Of a DNA stretch of 64,000 nucleotides, positions 46,307-60,938 are shown piece after piece. Positions within the stretch are counted from its first letter, which is position 1. Each line of letters opens with the position of its first letter. This DNA comes from Lepidurus packardi (lineage: Eukaryota; Arthropoda; Branchiopoda; Notostraca; Triopsidae). The stretch lies in NCBI GenBank assembly GCA_023053545.1, contig JAKZAN010000002.1, forward strand, positions 4,324,375 to 4,388,374, given 5' to 3'. Both the position numbers and the translations under genes were made by a program. Under the pieces are notes generated by a model, which worked only from the letters and a program-made list of their open reading frames with translations, was not told the DNA's origin and ran no database searches.

Positions 46307-48275
46307 CTGGAAAAATATGTGGCGCTTAACACTAGCCTAACTGTAATGTTTGACGTGGTACGCTCAAACCGCAACTGGGCTTTTCATTCTTGAGCGAAAC
46401 TATCAGAGGCAGAGTCCTTCCGTCGTTCGAGCAAAACGAAGTTCTAGCGTTGTTCGTCGTCACGTTGTTGGCTGGCTTTTTGGATCTCAGGCATGCAAGG
46501 CGGGCTGCAGAGGGCGGAGCCAAGAGCCCAAACTAATATAACGTCGTTTGATATCGTTTGCTTTCGATGGTTAGCGATTATCACCCGTAACAGATTTCTG
46601 CAAAAGCATATAGATGCTACAGGGTTCCTCAAAACAAAACTTGACACGTAAAAGCTTTTCTATGCTTTTCAACATTCGAAATACCCATCCGCGTTCACCA
46701 AGTCACGAGAATCTGTAAATAAAAGGAAAGGGTCAGGGTAGAAGGCGTATGACGAAACGGAAATTCAGAAGGACCTAAGTAAAAACTAAACCTCGAGCGG
46801 GGAATTTAAGAAAATATTTTTAGTCCTGTCACCTGCCGGCTGGTCGAGAAAGCGAACAGGATAACCTTTCACACAATAAGGGACACACCGAAAGGTGGCA
46901 GAAATGTGCTTATGGAGCACTCCCTGAAATGTTTAATTTCTGGCACCGAATTTGGCTGCAAGCTCGTAATGGTAATAGTCTGCTGATTCATCGACACAGT
47001 CCAGGCTGTATTTTTGTTTCTTGAGGTTCTGTCTACTCAATTGCGTACACAAAGTTTAGGGTGGTCGTCTCCCTTGGGAAAACAATAGGCAGTAATAGCG
47101 AAGAATTTGTAAAGATATATAGGAAGCGAATTTTGTAGGAGATTTAATAATTAGCCTGACTCGGGAGGAAAGATTGGCAAAGAAAGAGCATGCTTGCTTT
47201 TACATGCCATGTAAATTGGAAGCTAGCTGCTTTTCCTAGTTGCATGCATTGCCGGTGGGCAGCAATGCAGCTGTTTAGCCATAACTTGCGTTTGCTACCT
47301 TTGGCAATTGGCAGACCTAACACCTAAGAATCTATGTATAGACCACCATCACAAAGAAACATTCTTGCTCCGTGAGTTCTGGGACTATGTGTGGGTTGCA
47401 GAAAAACTCCTTAAGTTTGCGAGACTCCAAATTGCTAAATAAGCTTAAACGCCTTGTACCTCAACTAACATGAACAAAATAAAACAAGCCGAAAGTTTAT
47501 CCCATTTACCTCCACTTAATTTTTTAAATGGTTAGGTCGACCACTGAGTGCTTAATGAATTCCTTTCGAAAATTTGTCCCCATCCAACTGTACATCGCAC
47601 TCTGCGCGATTCTTCCCCGACAACAACACCGCGCAATATGTAGAGCGCGCCAGCCGCAATCTCTTGCGGTCCCTTATCCAGTCGCGAGCGTGAGATCGTA
47701 GTCGCAAGTACTCGACTGTGCGGCTGCCGAACTCTTACAAGAGTTCTCATAGTGTTTGATTCTTGCTAACCAAAAAGGTGAGTTGCATGTAATTTTTGTT
47801 GAACTCTAGATTGTACTTTGTGTGATTAAGGGCCGTAAGATAACTAGCCCTTTAGTCTGTTTCTTTAACAAATCTCAATTTTTAACGAAAATTGGACTTT
47901 AAGAACGGGAAGGTCTAATGTTAGACTGGAGCTCTGCTGTGCCTGACGTGGGCTCAACGGGTATTTCTTTTTTGGAAAGGTATTTTCTTTACAAAAGGAC
48001 GTGTTGCCCCAAATGCAAACAAGCACAAAAAGTATTTTGCTTTTAGCATCGCCCACTCCCCTCCAAGTTTCGCTGACATACTAACCTTGGAACTTGAGTT
48101 AGCCCGGGGCTATTTTGATCTGCGCTGCAACTCCGAGGCTCCCGCTGCAGCAATACCTCGAAAAATAACTGGCGCTCTCCTTGCCACGACTCCTTATTTG
48201 TGCATGTTGTGACGTTAAAAACCGGCGGACTCATTTCATCCTTCGAAACTTTTTTTTGCTCCTACTTAGAGAATC
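46307..48275. other. Intergenic region between divergent hnRNP L and the Trp/Arg-rich gene
   Basis: About 2 kb. The 5' non-coding exons and promoters of both genes should lie here; a donor-like CCAAAAAGGTGAGTTG at about 47771 may mark a 5' exon. No coding frame with family resemblance was seen, and no first RRM for hnRNP L. Confidence 0.4.
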
Positions 48276-50389
48276 ATGTCGAACCTCAAGCGGCATTTGG
48301 AGTATTTTACTCAACAGGAACAACCCTTGAAACAACGCTCGCGATTCTGGACTTGGTATATGCGAGGACTCCATGGTAAAAAAAAAGATTGACGTATTCC
48401 ATTTTTTTAAATACCAAAGCCATATCAATGAATTTTACCTACAGGCGACATGGATACTCGTTACGACCCCGTAACGGGTCGTCGTATCCGTTCAGCTGCA
48501 CCCAGCAGGTTAGACCGAAGCGGATCCCTGAGCCGAACTGTTCTGGTGCCAGAGTTATCCCCTTCTGGTAAGGAATTGTCGCGTATTTCACCTAGGTCGA
48601 CCTCTGTGCCACCCAACGCAGGACTGCGTTTTAAGCCCTTGGCTTCGGACACTTATGGCTACAACCCACGCGGAATTGTGGTTGGAGCTCGCGGAACTGG
48701 ATCTTATTTAGACGCGGACAAACCATGGAAAGGTAACAAAGAACAAGTCAACACGACTTAAAGATAGTAATTCTAGAAAGTGGTTACATAATAATATAAT
48801 AAGCATATGATTGCATTTATTTTTTAATTAGATTGGTCTGCTCCAGAACCCGTCTCTACTGACGCTTTTGAAAATCCCGCCAGCTACGTACCGCGTAAGC
48901 GCGCTGTGAGCCCGGTACCGATCAGCAAGAGGGCCGCTAGTCCTGCAGTAACAACTCTCGCGCCATCTTATTCGATCCCACGCGCCCATTTGCGCAGGTT
49001 GCCATTGGAGACTGAGCTGGATGATTTGTTAGGACTGAGTAAGCTACGTCGTGCGATTTTTCCGAACTTCTAGGACGCTGTTTCAAGCTCATTGATTCAT
49101 AATTAATTACAACGCGTTCTCAAACCAACAAAACCTAACGCTGATGATGTGATACCCTAATTAACATACTCATATGCTTCGTTAGGCTTCACTTATAACC
49201 TGTGATTTTCGCTTATATGCCAACTTATACTAACATACAACTATTTAGCTCCCTATGTCCATGATTTTGTAATTCAGTTACCAAAAACAAGCAAAAGTTT
49301 TAATCTACTCGCAAAGCATATTTTTGAACAAACCAAACCAATTTTTGTGCCAAGGAATACTTTGATTTTGTTGTTATATTGTGGGCTTCGCAGTGGATGG
49401 GCCTGCAGGAAAATTCAAATCTGGCCTCAAATCTCGGATTCCACTTGCAGCGTCCAAATTTGGTCCAGCAATCGCCGAAGCCGAGCAGGCCATTCGCACT
49501 CTGAGGAGTTTCGTGGAATCCCATGATCCCTTCAGTCTCGACTTGTTCAATGCCATCGGATCTTTGGACCTTTTAGTGCACGAAACTGCGTGTTCGGCAC
49601 AGAACTAAAAACAGAGAATCGGTTGCGTAAACCAACGCTTCGCTACGAAAAACCCCTTTTTGGGTTTTTAAGTTGCTATCAGAAGTTATGATTTTGGTGG
49701 TACAATTTAGAGAACCTCTTTTACGCAACTTTTTCAACTCCCTATAGCCCCTACTGTAGAATCGCATGAGCAACCGCAGCGTCGTAATTTTCTTATTTAT
49801 CGTTTGGATCCAAGAAATCGGAATCCCCTATTTTTTTAGGGGTCGAGTACCTCCCGCAATACAACGCATGGTTTGACCCATTTTGCTTTAGCTTTTATCG
49901 CACGGTTAGCTTCTAGTCGATCTGATCTGATTCTTCAGAGAACTGATGGAATTCATTGCGCACGTTCTGCATACTACCCCTGTGTCCTTCTAGAGCGTCC
50001 TTTGTTTGGTCCCGGCCGTCGTAGTTTGGCCAATCACTTGTGGCGCCCTAGCCTTTATGATGATCCTTGGTGGGAATCTCCTGCATCGGCTATCCGTGAA
50101 CCATGGTGGTGGCGTTATCCCGAATTGCGTCCGATTGATTATCCCTTCTCTTCGTCAGTGCGCAATTCGCCCGCTCTGCGCACCAGCTACTTGTCCCCCA
50201 TTAAGCGCACGTACTTGTGGGGATACCACCCCATGCGGCACAACGGTAAGAATCTCGTTTCACCCCTTTGATACATCGATTCATTATCCGCGATTCGCGT
50301 AACATCTCATCCTATCAGTATGACTGACCCTTAATTCCAACGTTTTTTATGTTGTTTTATATGCAGTGCGACTGGTTCCTTTAGTTTAG
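48276..50389 (+). CDS. Trp/Arg/Tyr-rich protein with three possible C-terminal exon sets (myofilin-like guess)
   Basis: Shared exons are 48276-48375, 48445-48732 and 48832-49038. Three endings are in frame. Read-through of exon 3 stops at 49073 (209 aa). Splicing at GTAAGC (49039) to 49394-49608 gives 269 aa. Splicing to 49994-50245 and 50367-50389 gives 289 aa. All use the same phase. The common part has RFWTWYMRGLHGDMDTRYDP and a basic Ser/Pro/Arg region (KRAVSPVP, KRAASPA). The last ending is Trp/Tyr/Arg-rich (WWESPASAIREPWWWRYPELRPIDYPFS, KRTYLWGYHP). This composition recalls insect thick-filament proteins such as myofilin, but I cannot confirm the family. The second ending (ASKFGPAIAEAEQAIRTLRSF) is helical and unlike the third. 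Confidence 0.65.
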
Positions 50390-51067
50390 AACGAACCTGA
50401 GTGAACGAGGGGGTTGTGTTGTCTTTTCCTTTGTACTTATTTCTAGCTTTTTACCGGCTACGTTACTAAACACAAGAACGACACCCTAGGTTACTGGACG
50501 GTATGGTAAACACAACTGCGGGGTTCGCCCACTTGGCTTGGCTTTTGAACATGGAATCGATCGACGATGGGAAGTTTGAATTGTCCATTATGTGTCCGGA
50601 CTTTCGCTTCTAGTCCCCTTATCCTTTGATTCAGAGTGAATCACACGACTAACATAGACCGATCTTAAAGGTCTCATGCATGACTTTCAACTAACACCCA
50701 ATCGCTTTGTTTTCCCTATTTTGTTCTATTTTTGTTGGCTTGCTTGAATTCCTTGAGAAAAGAAAACATTAAATAAACACACTGTGACAGCCTAGATATT
50801 GTAACTTATGCCAGTAAGTAAAACAAAATTGATCTTGGTAGAAAATAAAAGGGAAGGAGGCCGATTTGAGCTTGGTACATTTTTATATGGTTAATAATCG
50901 ATGAAGGCTTCTGAAACAGTTAAAACAATAACGGTATTAAAACTTGAACAGCATAAGAAAATACGAGGTAAATTCAAAACAGGTCTAAAAAGCCTGGAAA
51001 CTGACACTGCTTAAAATAGAGAAAATTTTTGGGAATCACAGTAAGCGTTGTAACAGGAAAAAAGATC
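50390..51067. other. Convergent intergenic region; AATAAA at 50772-50777
   Basis: Contains the 3' ends of the Trp/Arg-rich gene (+) and the large secreted protein gene (minus). An AATAAA lies about 380 bp after the + stop (ACATTAAATAAACAC). Nothing else was recognised. Confidence 0.5.
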
Positions 51068-54000
51068 CTAATCTAAATGCCATGTTCCTTTAAAATAGGT
51101 ACCTAATGCTCGGCCTTCAATGACGTAGACTTTCTCTGACGCTGTGGCGAATATCCGTAACTGTTGATCATGGAAAGTCGCAAACAAAGACTGAGGTGAC
51201 GTCACCGGCAGAATAGTTTGCTTGGTAAAGCCAAGGACACCTAAAATACTAAAAGCTTAGAGGAAATCACCGGAGAGACGATGTGTGTGTTACCTTCATG
51301 GAAATAAACATGCGTGCCAACAGAATCTCCCACCAAAACCATAGAATCGGGAAAGTTTCCGAATTCCAGGCTCGTTATAGCGGTCGGTGCACAGCAAGGT
51401 ATCATCTGGTACAAGGTTGTGGAAGCTGGCAAAACCTCGTAGACCTAAAATAGGACCCACAATCTTTGCTAGAGCTTCCTAAAACAGGAGAACCTCACAC
51501 AGACGGGGAATCTTACCTTAATTCCAATGCATCCTCCTTTGACTGGTTCAGGATTTTCAGAGACAAAGAGGTAAAACGCATCAACTACTCGCACCCAGCG
51601 CATCCATTGTACATGGGACATTGCTAAAGTGGTGATCATGGCTCGACTCTCGCCCCAGATGCTGAGTTTGTCTGCAAACCACATGGCAACATAGGGCACA
51701 GTCCCATCCGATCTGGCAATCACCTCTGTTGGTTGAACAATTTGAACGATTTGAGTACACAATTCCAGTTAAGTAGGGATGATGTATTTACCCAGTGAAC
51801 GAGGTATTGTAGAATCAAGTGACAATCCTCCATCAACAACCACGTAATCGTGAAGTTTCTCAGAATTGCCTGTTAGCAGGTGTACCTGGTTTCCAAGCAA
51901 TGTCAAACCTGCCTCCATATACTCCACGCCAAGGTTCTAGTGTCAGAGTAAGCTTTGTTTATCATGTAAATCTCTTTAGTCTCCACATTACTTGCACCGA
52001 GGGGACGCCATTACGGATGAAAAAGCTTCGAAGACCAATCATATTACATTGGGATGTAGGCTTTACTACTGCGAGGACAGCGGCTTGTTTGGCGACAATC
52101 CATTGGCTCACGCTTCCAGTATTACTCACGATGGAGTGGTACCTAAAACTCTGTGAAGGAACGTCCCATACGTAGACCAAGGAAGAGCAAGTACTGGTAC
52201 CCACGAGTAAGAAACGCTTCGACTCGGCCTAAATATTAGGGGAAAGGTACTTCTAAGCGGAAAATTGATTAGTAAGTGAGCGTACTTGGATTTCGGCGAC
52301 AGCTGCTGAACGATACCTGAGGTCAATACTCTGAGTCAAGTCGTACCCGGTCACTTTGTAGTATGCATTAGCGAGGATCTCTTGCCACTCTAAAGTGGTG
52401 TGATTAGCATGTTCCACAGCACCCTAGAAACAAGATGCTGCATGTAAGGTTAGCAGAAAATACACGGATTTCATACGCGATTGCTGGTGATTTGGTTGCT
52501 TAGGTCTCCCAATAAGTTTCCGTGAAACAAGTCCGATACGAGGAATCTATCGAGGTAGCTCTGGGGCTCGAGGGTGAACATGGAACGCTAGGAAATTTAA
52601 ATGTCAAAACAGTGGATAATTTATTAAGAAATGTTACCTTAATATTTGCACCAGGGATAGACCAGGTCCCAGTCGTGTTGATTATCGTGTCAGCGAAAAG
52701 AACGCCTTTGTACAACGCAGCCAAGTTGACATCATTAGTAAATCCTTTCACGTTCACGTCTTTTACCACATGGATCTCGCCATCGAAGTTAGGATTACCT
52801 AAAAAAGCCATTATAAAATTAATTAAAAAGTAAAATAACAGTGATCGAAAAAAATTGTATAATACCATAAATAGTAACTGTTTCCTCGGCATTATTGATA
52901 AAAATCACTTCCTTGTCCCAAACGAATCCGTTAACCTCATTTACAATGGCGTCTAACGTCTGGACTTGACCCTCCATGATCTTACTACCATTTAGTGTAA
53001 AGTCGCCATTCACCTAAAGAGATAGGAAGATAACACTAATCCTGAAAATGATTTGGGTATAAGTATTACCAAAAGCGTGTTTCGAGATTCCTGGAACAAA
53101 TGGCGGCCGTTAATGGTGGCAGAGGACTTGAAGTCGATGGATTCGAGTACGGTAAATCCGGGAATAGTTTTGGAGCCTGGTAATTGTTGTTCATGAGAAA
53201 GCAGGACTAATCCACCGGGTATAGATACTCCGTTGACCACTCCCCGTACGTTGCAGCTTGACATGAACTCTACGTTCGCCATGGTATAGTTTCCTATCGT
53301 AAAATCGAAAGTTAAGCAAGTAGTTGATTAAGATAGTAAGATGAAGCTCACCTCTCATAACCTGGTTTGGCTGACCAAGAAAAACAGCATTTTGGAATGA
53401 ACTTAGGAAGTTGGGCGTGGCAGCTCCTGCGTTAACAACGCCAATTGTAGCAAGATCCAAGACCAGATCATCCCGGAAGGTTACGGTGCCTCGTATGGAA
53501 GCATTTTTGTCTTTTAACACCAAAGCATCTAGGTCTTTCGCAAAGTCTCTACCGTTCAACCATGTAAACGCCAAATCGCCATGGAAGTGAACCTAAAATT
53601 TCTCTGCGTCAGGATATTGCCTTCAGGAAAGCAATCATTGAAAGTTGTACCGGTTCGTGGAAATGAATCGGGTGGAGAAAAGCGTTTGGAGCTTCTTTGA
53701 AGGCCACATTGGCAAAAAACTCATCCAAATCATTATCATTAATATTCCGGACTTTCAGGTTGTTGACATGGACGTCTTTTGTCAGAGTAACGCTACCTAA
53801 GCAACAATTAGATCATAGGAAGACTTTCAAAATGGCGGAATGTGTTTCATCCAACGTACCTGTAATGACTTGTGAAGTCAATGCTGGTATTTTGTAAAGA
53901 TCGGCTTGGGAAATATCATTGACCCAACTCAGATCGAAATCTCCATTGGCAAGAAATGAACCTGCGACCAGTAAATGGCTTGAAATGAATTGATCTCCTT

Positions 54001-57000
54001 TCGTCCGAAGAACATCTTCTTCAAAGTCCTTGCCGTTGATGAGCGAATGCACGTTGCTTTCCACGGTGATGTTGTGGAACATCTTAGTTCCTAAAATAGG
54101 AAATGTGTAAGTAACAGTTATTTACTCAATTAACCATGAAATTTACCTGTAATGAGTGTAGTACCGAGACTTCCATTGTAGGCAACGTCAGCATGCAATT
54201 CTGGGAGGTCCACATCGTTGACGAAACCTTGTACCTCCGTACGTTTAGCAATCAACAACTAAAGACAAGAGTATCTGAATTTCCATTCTTCACATTTGAA
54301 ATTCCTACCTGGAAATGTGCATTATCAAGACTAATAGGTTCCCGAATGTCGATTGCAACTTGCGCCAAATCGTGCACGTTCGCAATGTTGTTAAGGAGTC
54401 CTGGTACATGAACTTCCTTCGCAAATTTACAACTAACTGTAAATAAGTTCATTAAAAGCACTTTCTTTCAAAATGGCGAGTGTTTTTAATACCTGCTTCA
54501 ATTCCAGTGTTAATAACTTGTTTGTGACCAGCATTCTTCAGCACAAAGGACGACTTCCACTCCTCCCAGGGGATGGTGTTAATCTTGTCTGCCGCTAAGA
54601 CTCTCCCAATGGTCGCGTCACCTAAAACGGTTACCTCCGATGAGAGCACTTGGTTTCGAGTCAAAGAGAACCGCCGGGCATCAAAGGCATTCAGATCCAC
54701 ACCGGAAACTAGGCCTCCTTCGGGTAGAATTAGATTTACCGCCTCCAATGAATTGAAGCTCGCGTTGGAGAAAACTTGGAGGGCCACAAAATCCTATTTT
54801 ACAGAGATGTATTAGACACAGCTTTCAGAATCAGGCAATATTGCAAAAGTTACCTGGTCTACCCCTTGTACGAGGACGGTTGAGGCGTTGGCATCATTAA
54901 TATTATCCCTGACGATGAGGTTTTTAACGACGATTTTCTGAAATGTCAAGTCCGAAGTCTGGAATGTGCGATCTTGATTTAATTTGGCCACGTTGGCTAG
55001 AAGCGTATCCATGTCAATCGTATTAGCCATAGGAGTAAGCAGAGTATCCAAGGTAACGGGCTCGGAGAAGGTATACGCTCCTGCAAGAAAAAAGCAAAGG
55101 ACCAAAATAGTTAGCAATTATAAATTTTAGCTTATCGAATATTGAAGTAAATAATCTATCGAGGTTTCTGTACCTGTGATGTTTTGTTCAGAGTCTTTCG
55201 TTAGCAGTACTTCTTCAACGTTAACATTATTGAATCCATCCAAAACTATAGCATTTATAACGTAGATGTTAGAAATATTCTTGTGTGCAGTTACTACGAC
55301 ATCTGGTTCGTCCTACCAAAAGAAATTTCAATGTATGGCTTTAGCGGAATACCTCAACCTGATTTGGGTATATCTAAGTTACCTTGTAGACAATATCTGT
55401 AAGAACTTCCTCCAGATCTTTGGAGTTAACCAAGTTGGTCTGTAGTTGTCCAAGAATGGCATTGCTATTGCCGTCGAAAACGATCTTCGTCGCAGGTTGA
55501 CCGATGGCCACGAGGTACGCATCGATGCCGTAGTCAATCAGCGAGTCGAAATGCATGCCATTGGCGTTGTTGGTAATCTAGAATTAGTTACTTGCAATAG
55601 TACCCAAACTGGATTGTTATAGATTGTAATACTTTGAGAGATTCTGTCTGAAAGCCCAAGTTAAAGATGGTATTCGCATAAACCTCTTGTTCCGTGGTTA
55701 AAGTTATCAGCTGACTCGCATTCCTGCCGTCAACCAAGCCATCAACGTAGACAACGTCAGCAGTAACCAGATTCGTAAAGGAGTTAATTCCTAAGGTTAC
55801 AGGAAATAAGTTTAAAGGGGTCCGAAATTTTCTTGTTAATTTTTGTAAAGAAATAGTTAACTGACCTCGAAAGACGGAGGAGCCATGAATTTGAGCAAAA
55901 TCCTCGGGATACTTGTGACCTTGAAGGGTGACTACACCCAGGTTGTTACCCACGATAACTTTCTAGATTCGGAGAAACAAAGGATAAGTATTTACACTTG
56001 AAATGAGCTAACAGTACATACCCCGTTGATGTTTATGAGGCCAGCGTAATTCTCCGAGCGATCCACTCGCAGCAAATCTTGAGCAAATTTCTCCAAATCA
56101 CGACCAGAAACAGAGCCCAAGGCGCTTACATTTCCTAGGATCTTCAGCGATTCAAAGAGCAAGCGGGAATGGAAAGTTGCATTGTGAGAACCATCCAAAA
56201 GCAATTTTTGAAAATTCAAGGAATCGAAGACTACATCGTCCACCTTATCAACCAAGGCATTCCCAGCCGTAACGGTACCGTCGATGACCAGTTCACCTGG
56301 TAACATCCTAAAGGTTAAAACCAGTAGAATACGACAAAGGATATGTACCGTAAGGCGATTCGAAGGTCAAAATCTGCTCCGAAAGATCCAATCCGCCCAC
56401 CGAATTCCCACTCGGAACCATGACATTTCCTTCAATAAAAAAAGGCTCGGTGAAAGTCAGCTCGCCCATAATGGCCAATGAATCGCTGTCCGTGAGGATG
56501 TTTTTGGGCTGGATTCCGTTGATATTATCGCTATGAAAGACTTGCGAGGTTAAACTGCCCATAATCGTCTTGAGTCCAGTGATTCTACGATCTAAATCAG
56601 TCCTAGTTCGTAATAATCTCAGTTAGAAAGAAAGCTAACGATTTTGAACGTTTTGAAGCAATTGTTTACCTGACAATATCGTTGAGAGTTGCAGCAAGAT
56701 CAACGCCATTGATTGATTCGGCAGTTAGATCTTGCACGTCCAAAATTCGAGCGTGGAAATTGCCTACAACTTCCAAACTCGGAAAATAGACAGTTTCGGT
56801 GGTCTTGTTGGGAATCGCACCTAACATTTGAAGAATAACCAGTAAAGAGTCGTGAAGATTAATTGCTTTAATTCTTACCAATGAGTCGCTGGCCTAAGTC
56901 CGCTATAATGTTCTGCAGCTCAGCTACATTAGCTTCCAAGATGGTTAAAGACGGTAAAGACTCGCCCCAGTCTTGATCTTGCAAGTACAAGTTTTCATAG

Positions 57001-59358
57001 TTCAACTCTTCCACTTCCACAGCCAAAGTCGTTAGAGTTCCTACTTTCCACTTCCCCGTCAGGGTGTTCTTCAGATCGGTGGAAACAGTATTGCTGAACA
57101 ATGCTTCAATCCTTTCCATACGTTTGGCTAAGGCATCCAAGGCCGCCTACATAAAGAAATATTATCAGACAGAAAAGATAAATCTGTATGATTTAACCGT
57201 TATTACCTTGTAATCATTAACTCTTCCCACAATTTTGGCCTTCTGCACGAGTACGGGACTGTTGACAGGGACTAGAGACGCTTCGAAATGGATCAGGACG
57301 GTTTGGCCGTTCGTGTAAGGTAGAATCAACATAGGATGGCCGTCTATCAAGCGAGCTTCCGCGTTGCCCAAAATTGGAACCAGATTGCCTCCACTTAAGC
57401 AAGTCAGCGACTCATCTAAACGAAACACTTAAGTATCCCTCGAACGACATTTTTTTTCCTTATCGTACTTCGAGCTAAATATTTTATAGGTAATTTCTCG
57501 AAATCAAGGACTCCAGATGTACATGACTGATTCCCCGCTTCAACAAACTTGGTATCGTGCAAAACGTACGTGGAAAAGACCGAATGCCCAAGTACATTGA
57601 TTGATTGCAAGACAATGGCCTTTTCATCCCGGAAACTGTTCAACTACAAGAAACCTGGTATTCCAAAGTACTTTCATTAAAATTGGTACCTGAACAACTA
57701 CTTACGTCTAAGATACGGATGCCAACCAAGCCTGCTATATACGTCGTCTGAAACTCGTAGAAAAAGTCTTCGTTCGCATTAAACATGAGCACTCGCCATC
57801 TATCTTCAGTTAAGACTGCTAGGAAATAACGCGACCCAATTTGGAAAAATTCGGCATCGACGACTCTGCTCAAATTGTTGAAGACCTGTTAATAAACCAT
57901 TTAGTGACTTTCCATTTTAAGATAATTACTAGTTAAGAAATATGGATTTTCTATGTAAGATAATTATAAGTTTGATATTGAAGATACACATCTAATTAAT
58001 TATGAAACATAAGCGAAAAGATACTTAAGTTACTTAATAATCTGGAAACTTCAATTACTTGGAAAGGTTCAATGGTCTGTTGCGAAAACAAGTACAGGTG
58101 ACCAGTTTGAGTATCGGGATTGTCCACGAGCAAGCCAGTATTCGCCAGGATAGGGTACGCACGCAGCATCGAAGCTGGAAGAATCGACCTAATTGCCATG
58201 AGCCTAAAGCAAATGCCGAAAAATAAATTCGAGAATGCTATCTTAAAATTTCTATGAATAAAGTACATACGTAAAATCAATGTGTTGACCTTTGTCCATT
58301 TCCATGCCGTACACTACCAGATCAGATTTGTTGATACCACTCCGTAAAAGCGACAGGTACGTGCTTCCATCCTGAACGAAAGGTTCCATTTGGAGGAAGT
58401 TCCCTGTGAGTTGTAGTTCTTGGAATTCAACCAGCCCAATCTGACGAAATAAAAAAAAACATGAGTGAGGGTAGAGTTCTGAAGTCACGCAGGTTTGTTT
58501 GGTTTCAAAATATACGTACTGTTGGTATGATCTCGTACAATCGTAAGGAAGCACCTTGGCCTGGCACGTGCAAAAGGACACAGACCATCATACGAACGGA
58601 GTCGTTAATTTCATCCCGGATTTTGAAGTTCCGCATGGCAAGCACTTGTTCCGTCGAAGTTTTGAAGGCTATGTAAACAAAAGAACTTCCGTAAGTTACG
58701 TACACGGCGATAGCAGATTACTTACGCAAAGAATTGACGAAAACCAAAGCGCTAGATTCATAGCGGTAACTTTGAACCGACTCGGGGCATAAAAGAATGG
58801 CGTAATCTTCATTGTTAAAATACGCTGTATCCCATTGACCATAATGCAAAGCGCAAGGTTTAAAGGTGCTCAAAACTTCCAGGGAGTCGATCTGAATTCC
58901 TAGGGAGAAATACATCTTGATCAGTGCGAAAGAATGGAATATGAAGCTAAACAAGACAGAAAAAATCGAAAAAAGAACGGTGACATCGCAAACTGAAGCT
59001 TACTGTCGCGTTGGTAGAAGAGGTCAGGGATAAAACCGTGCATGAGTTCATCTTTGAGATCGGCAACCTGACGCTTCTTTCGACGAGCAGGTGAATCATC
59101 GGTGTTGCGAGGATTATGCTTGCGTAACACTTCCTCAGTGATGGCTTGGACTTTGGCTTCAAAATCCACCAATATATCTTGTGGTATCTATAGATTAACG
59201 GAAAAAAGACATTTGCTTAGCTCCATCTTGAGATTACGGACATTTTGTGTTGCTGAACTTACGAGAGCTTCCCATGCAGAATTACTCTGTGACATGAATG
59301 CTTGAGACGAGAAAAAGCAGAAAGAATGCAACACCACTGTCACTAAAAACGCACTCAT
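51068..59358 (-). CDS. Large secreted repeat protein with furin site, propeller-like ends and NG-D repeat core
   Basis: Roughly 35 exons. The 5' ones are clear: 59263-59358, 59004-59187, 58726-58899, 58520-58668, 58271-58440, 58059-58203, 57706-57885, 57469-57643, 57207-57415 and 56879-57146. Further exons continue to a stop at 51068-51070; lower boundaries are approximate. Residues 1-20 form a signal peptide. A furin-type site RRKKR lies at 67-71. The next 500 residues and the last 450 are beta-rich with few cysteines and resemble propeller blades of the EPTP/EAR type. Between them, about 15 modules repeat a pattern with an NG(V/K/R)D(L/F) core: SINGVDLAATLND, LINGKDFEEDVL, WLNGRDFAKDLD, LVSGVDLNAFDA and SVSGRDLEKFAQD. 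A coiled-coil-like start (ALAKRMERIEAL) precedes them. I do not recognise the family; an eggshell protein of the Nasrat/Polehole kind is only a guess. Likely extracellular structural or signalling scaffold. Confidence 0.75.
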
Positions 59359-60938
<1,580 letters not shown>

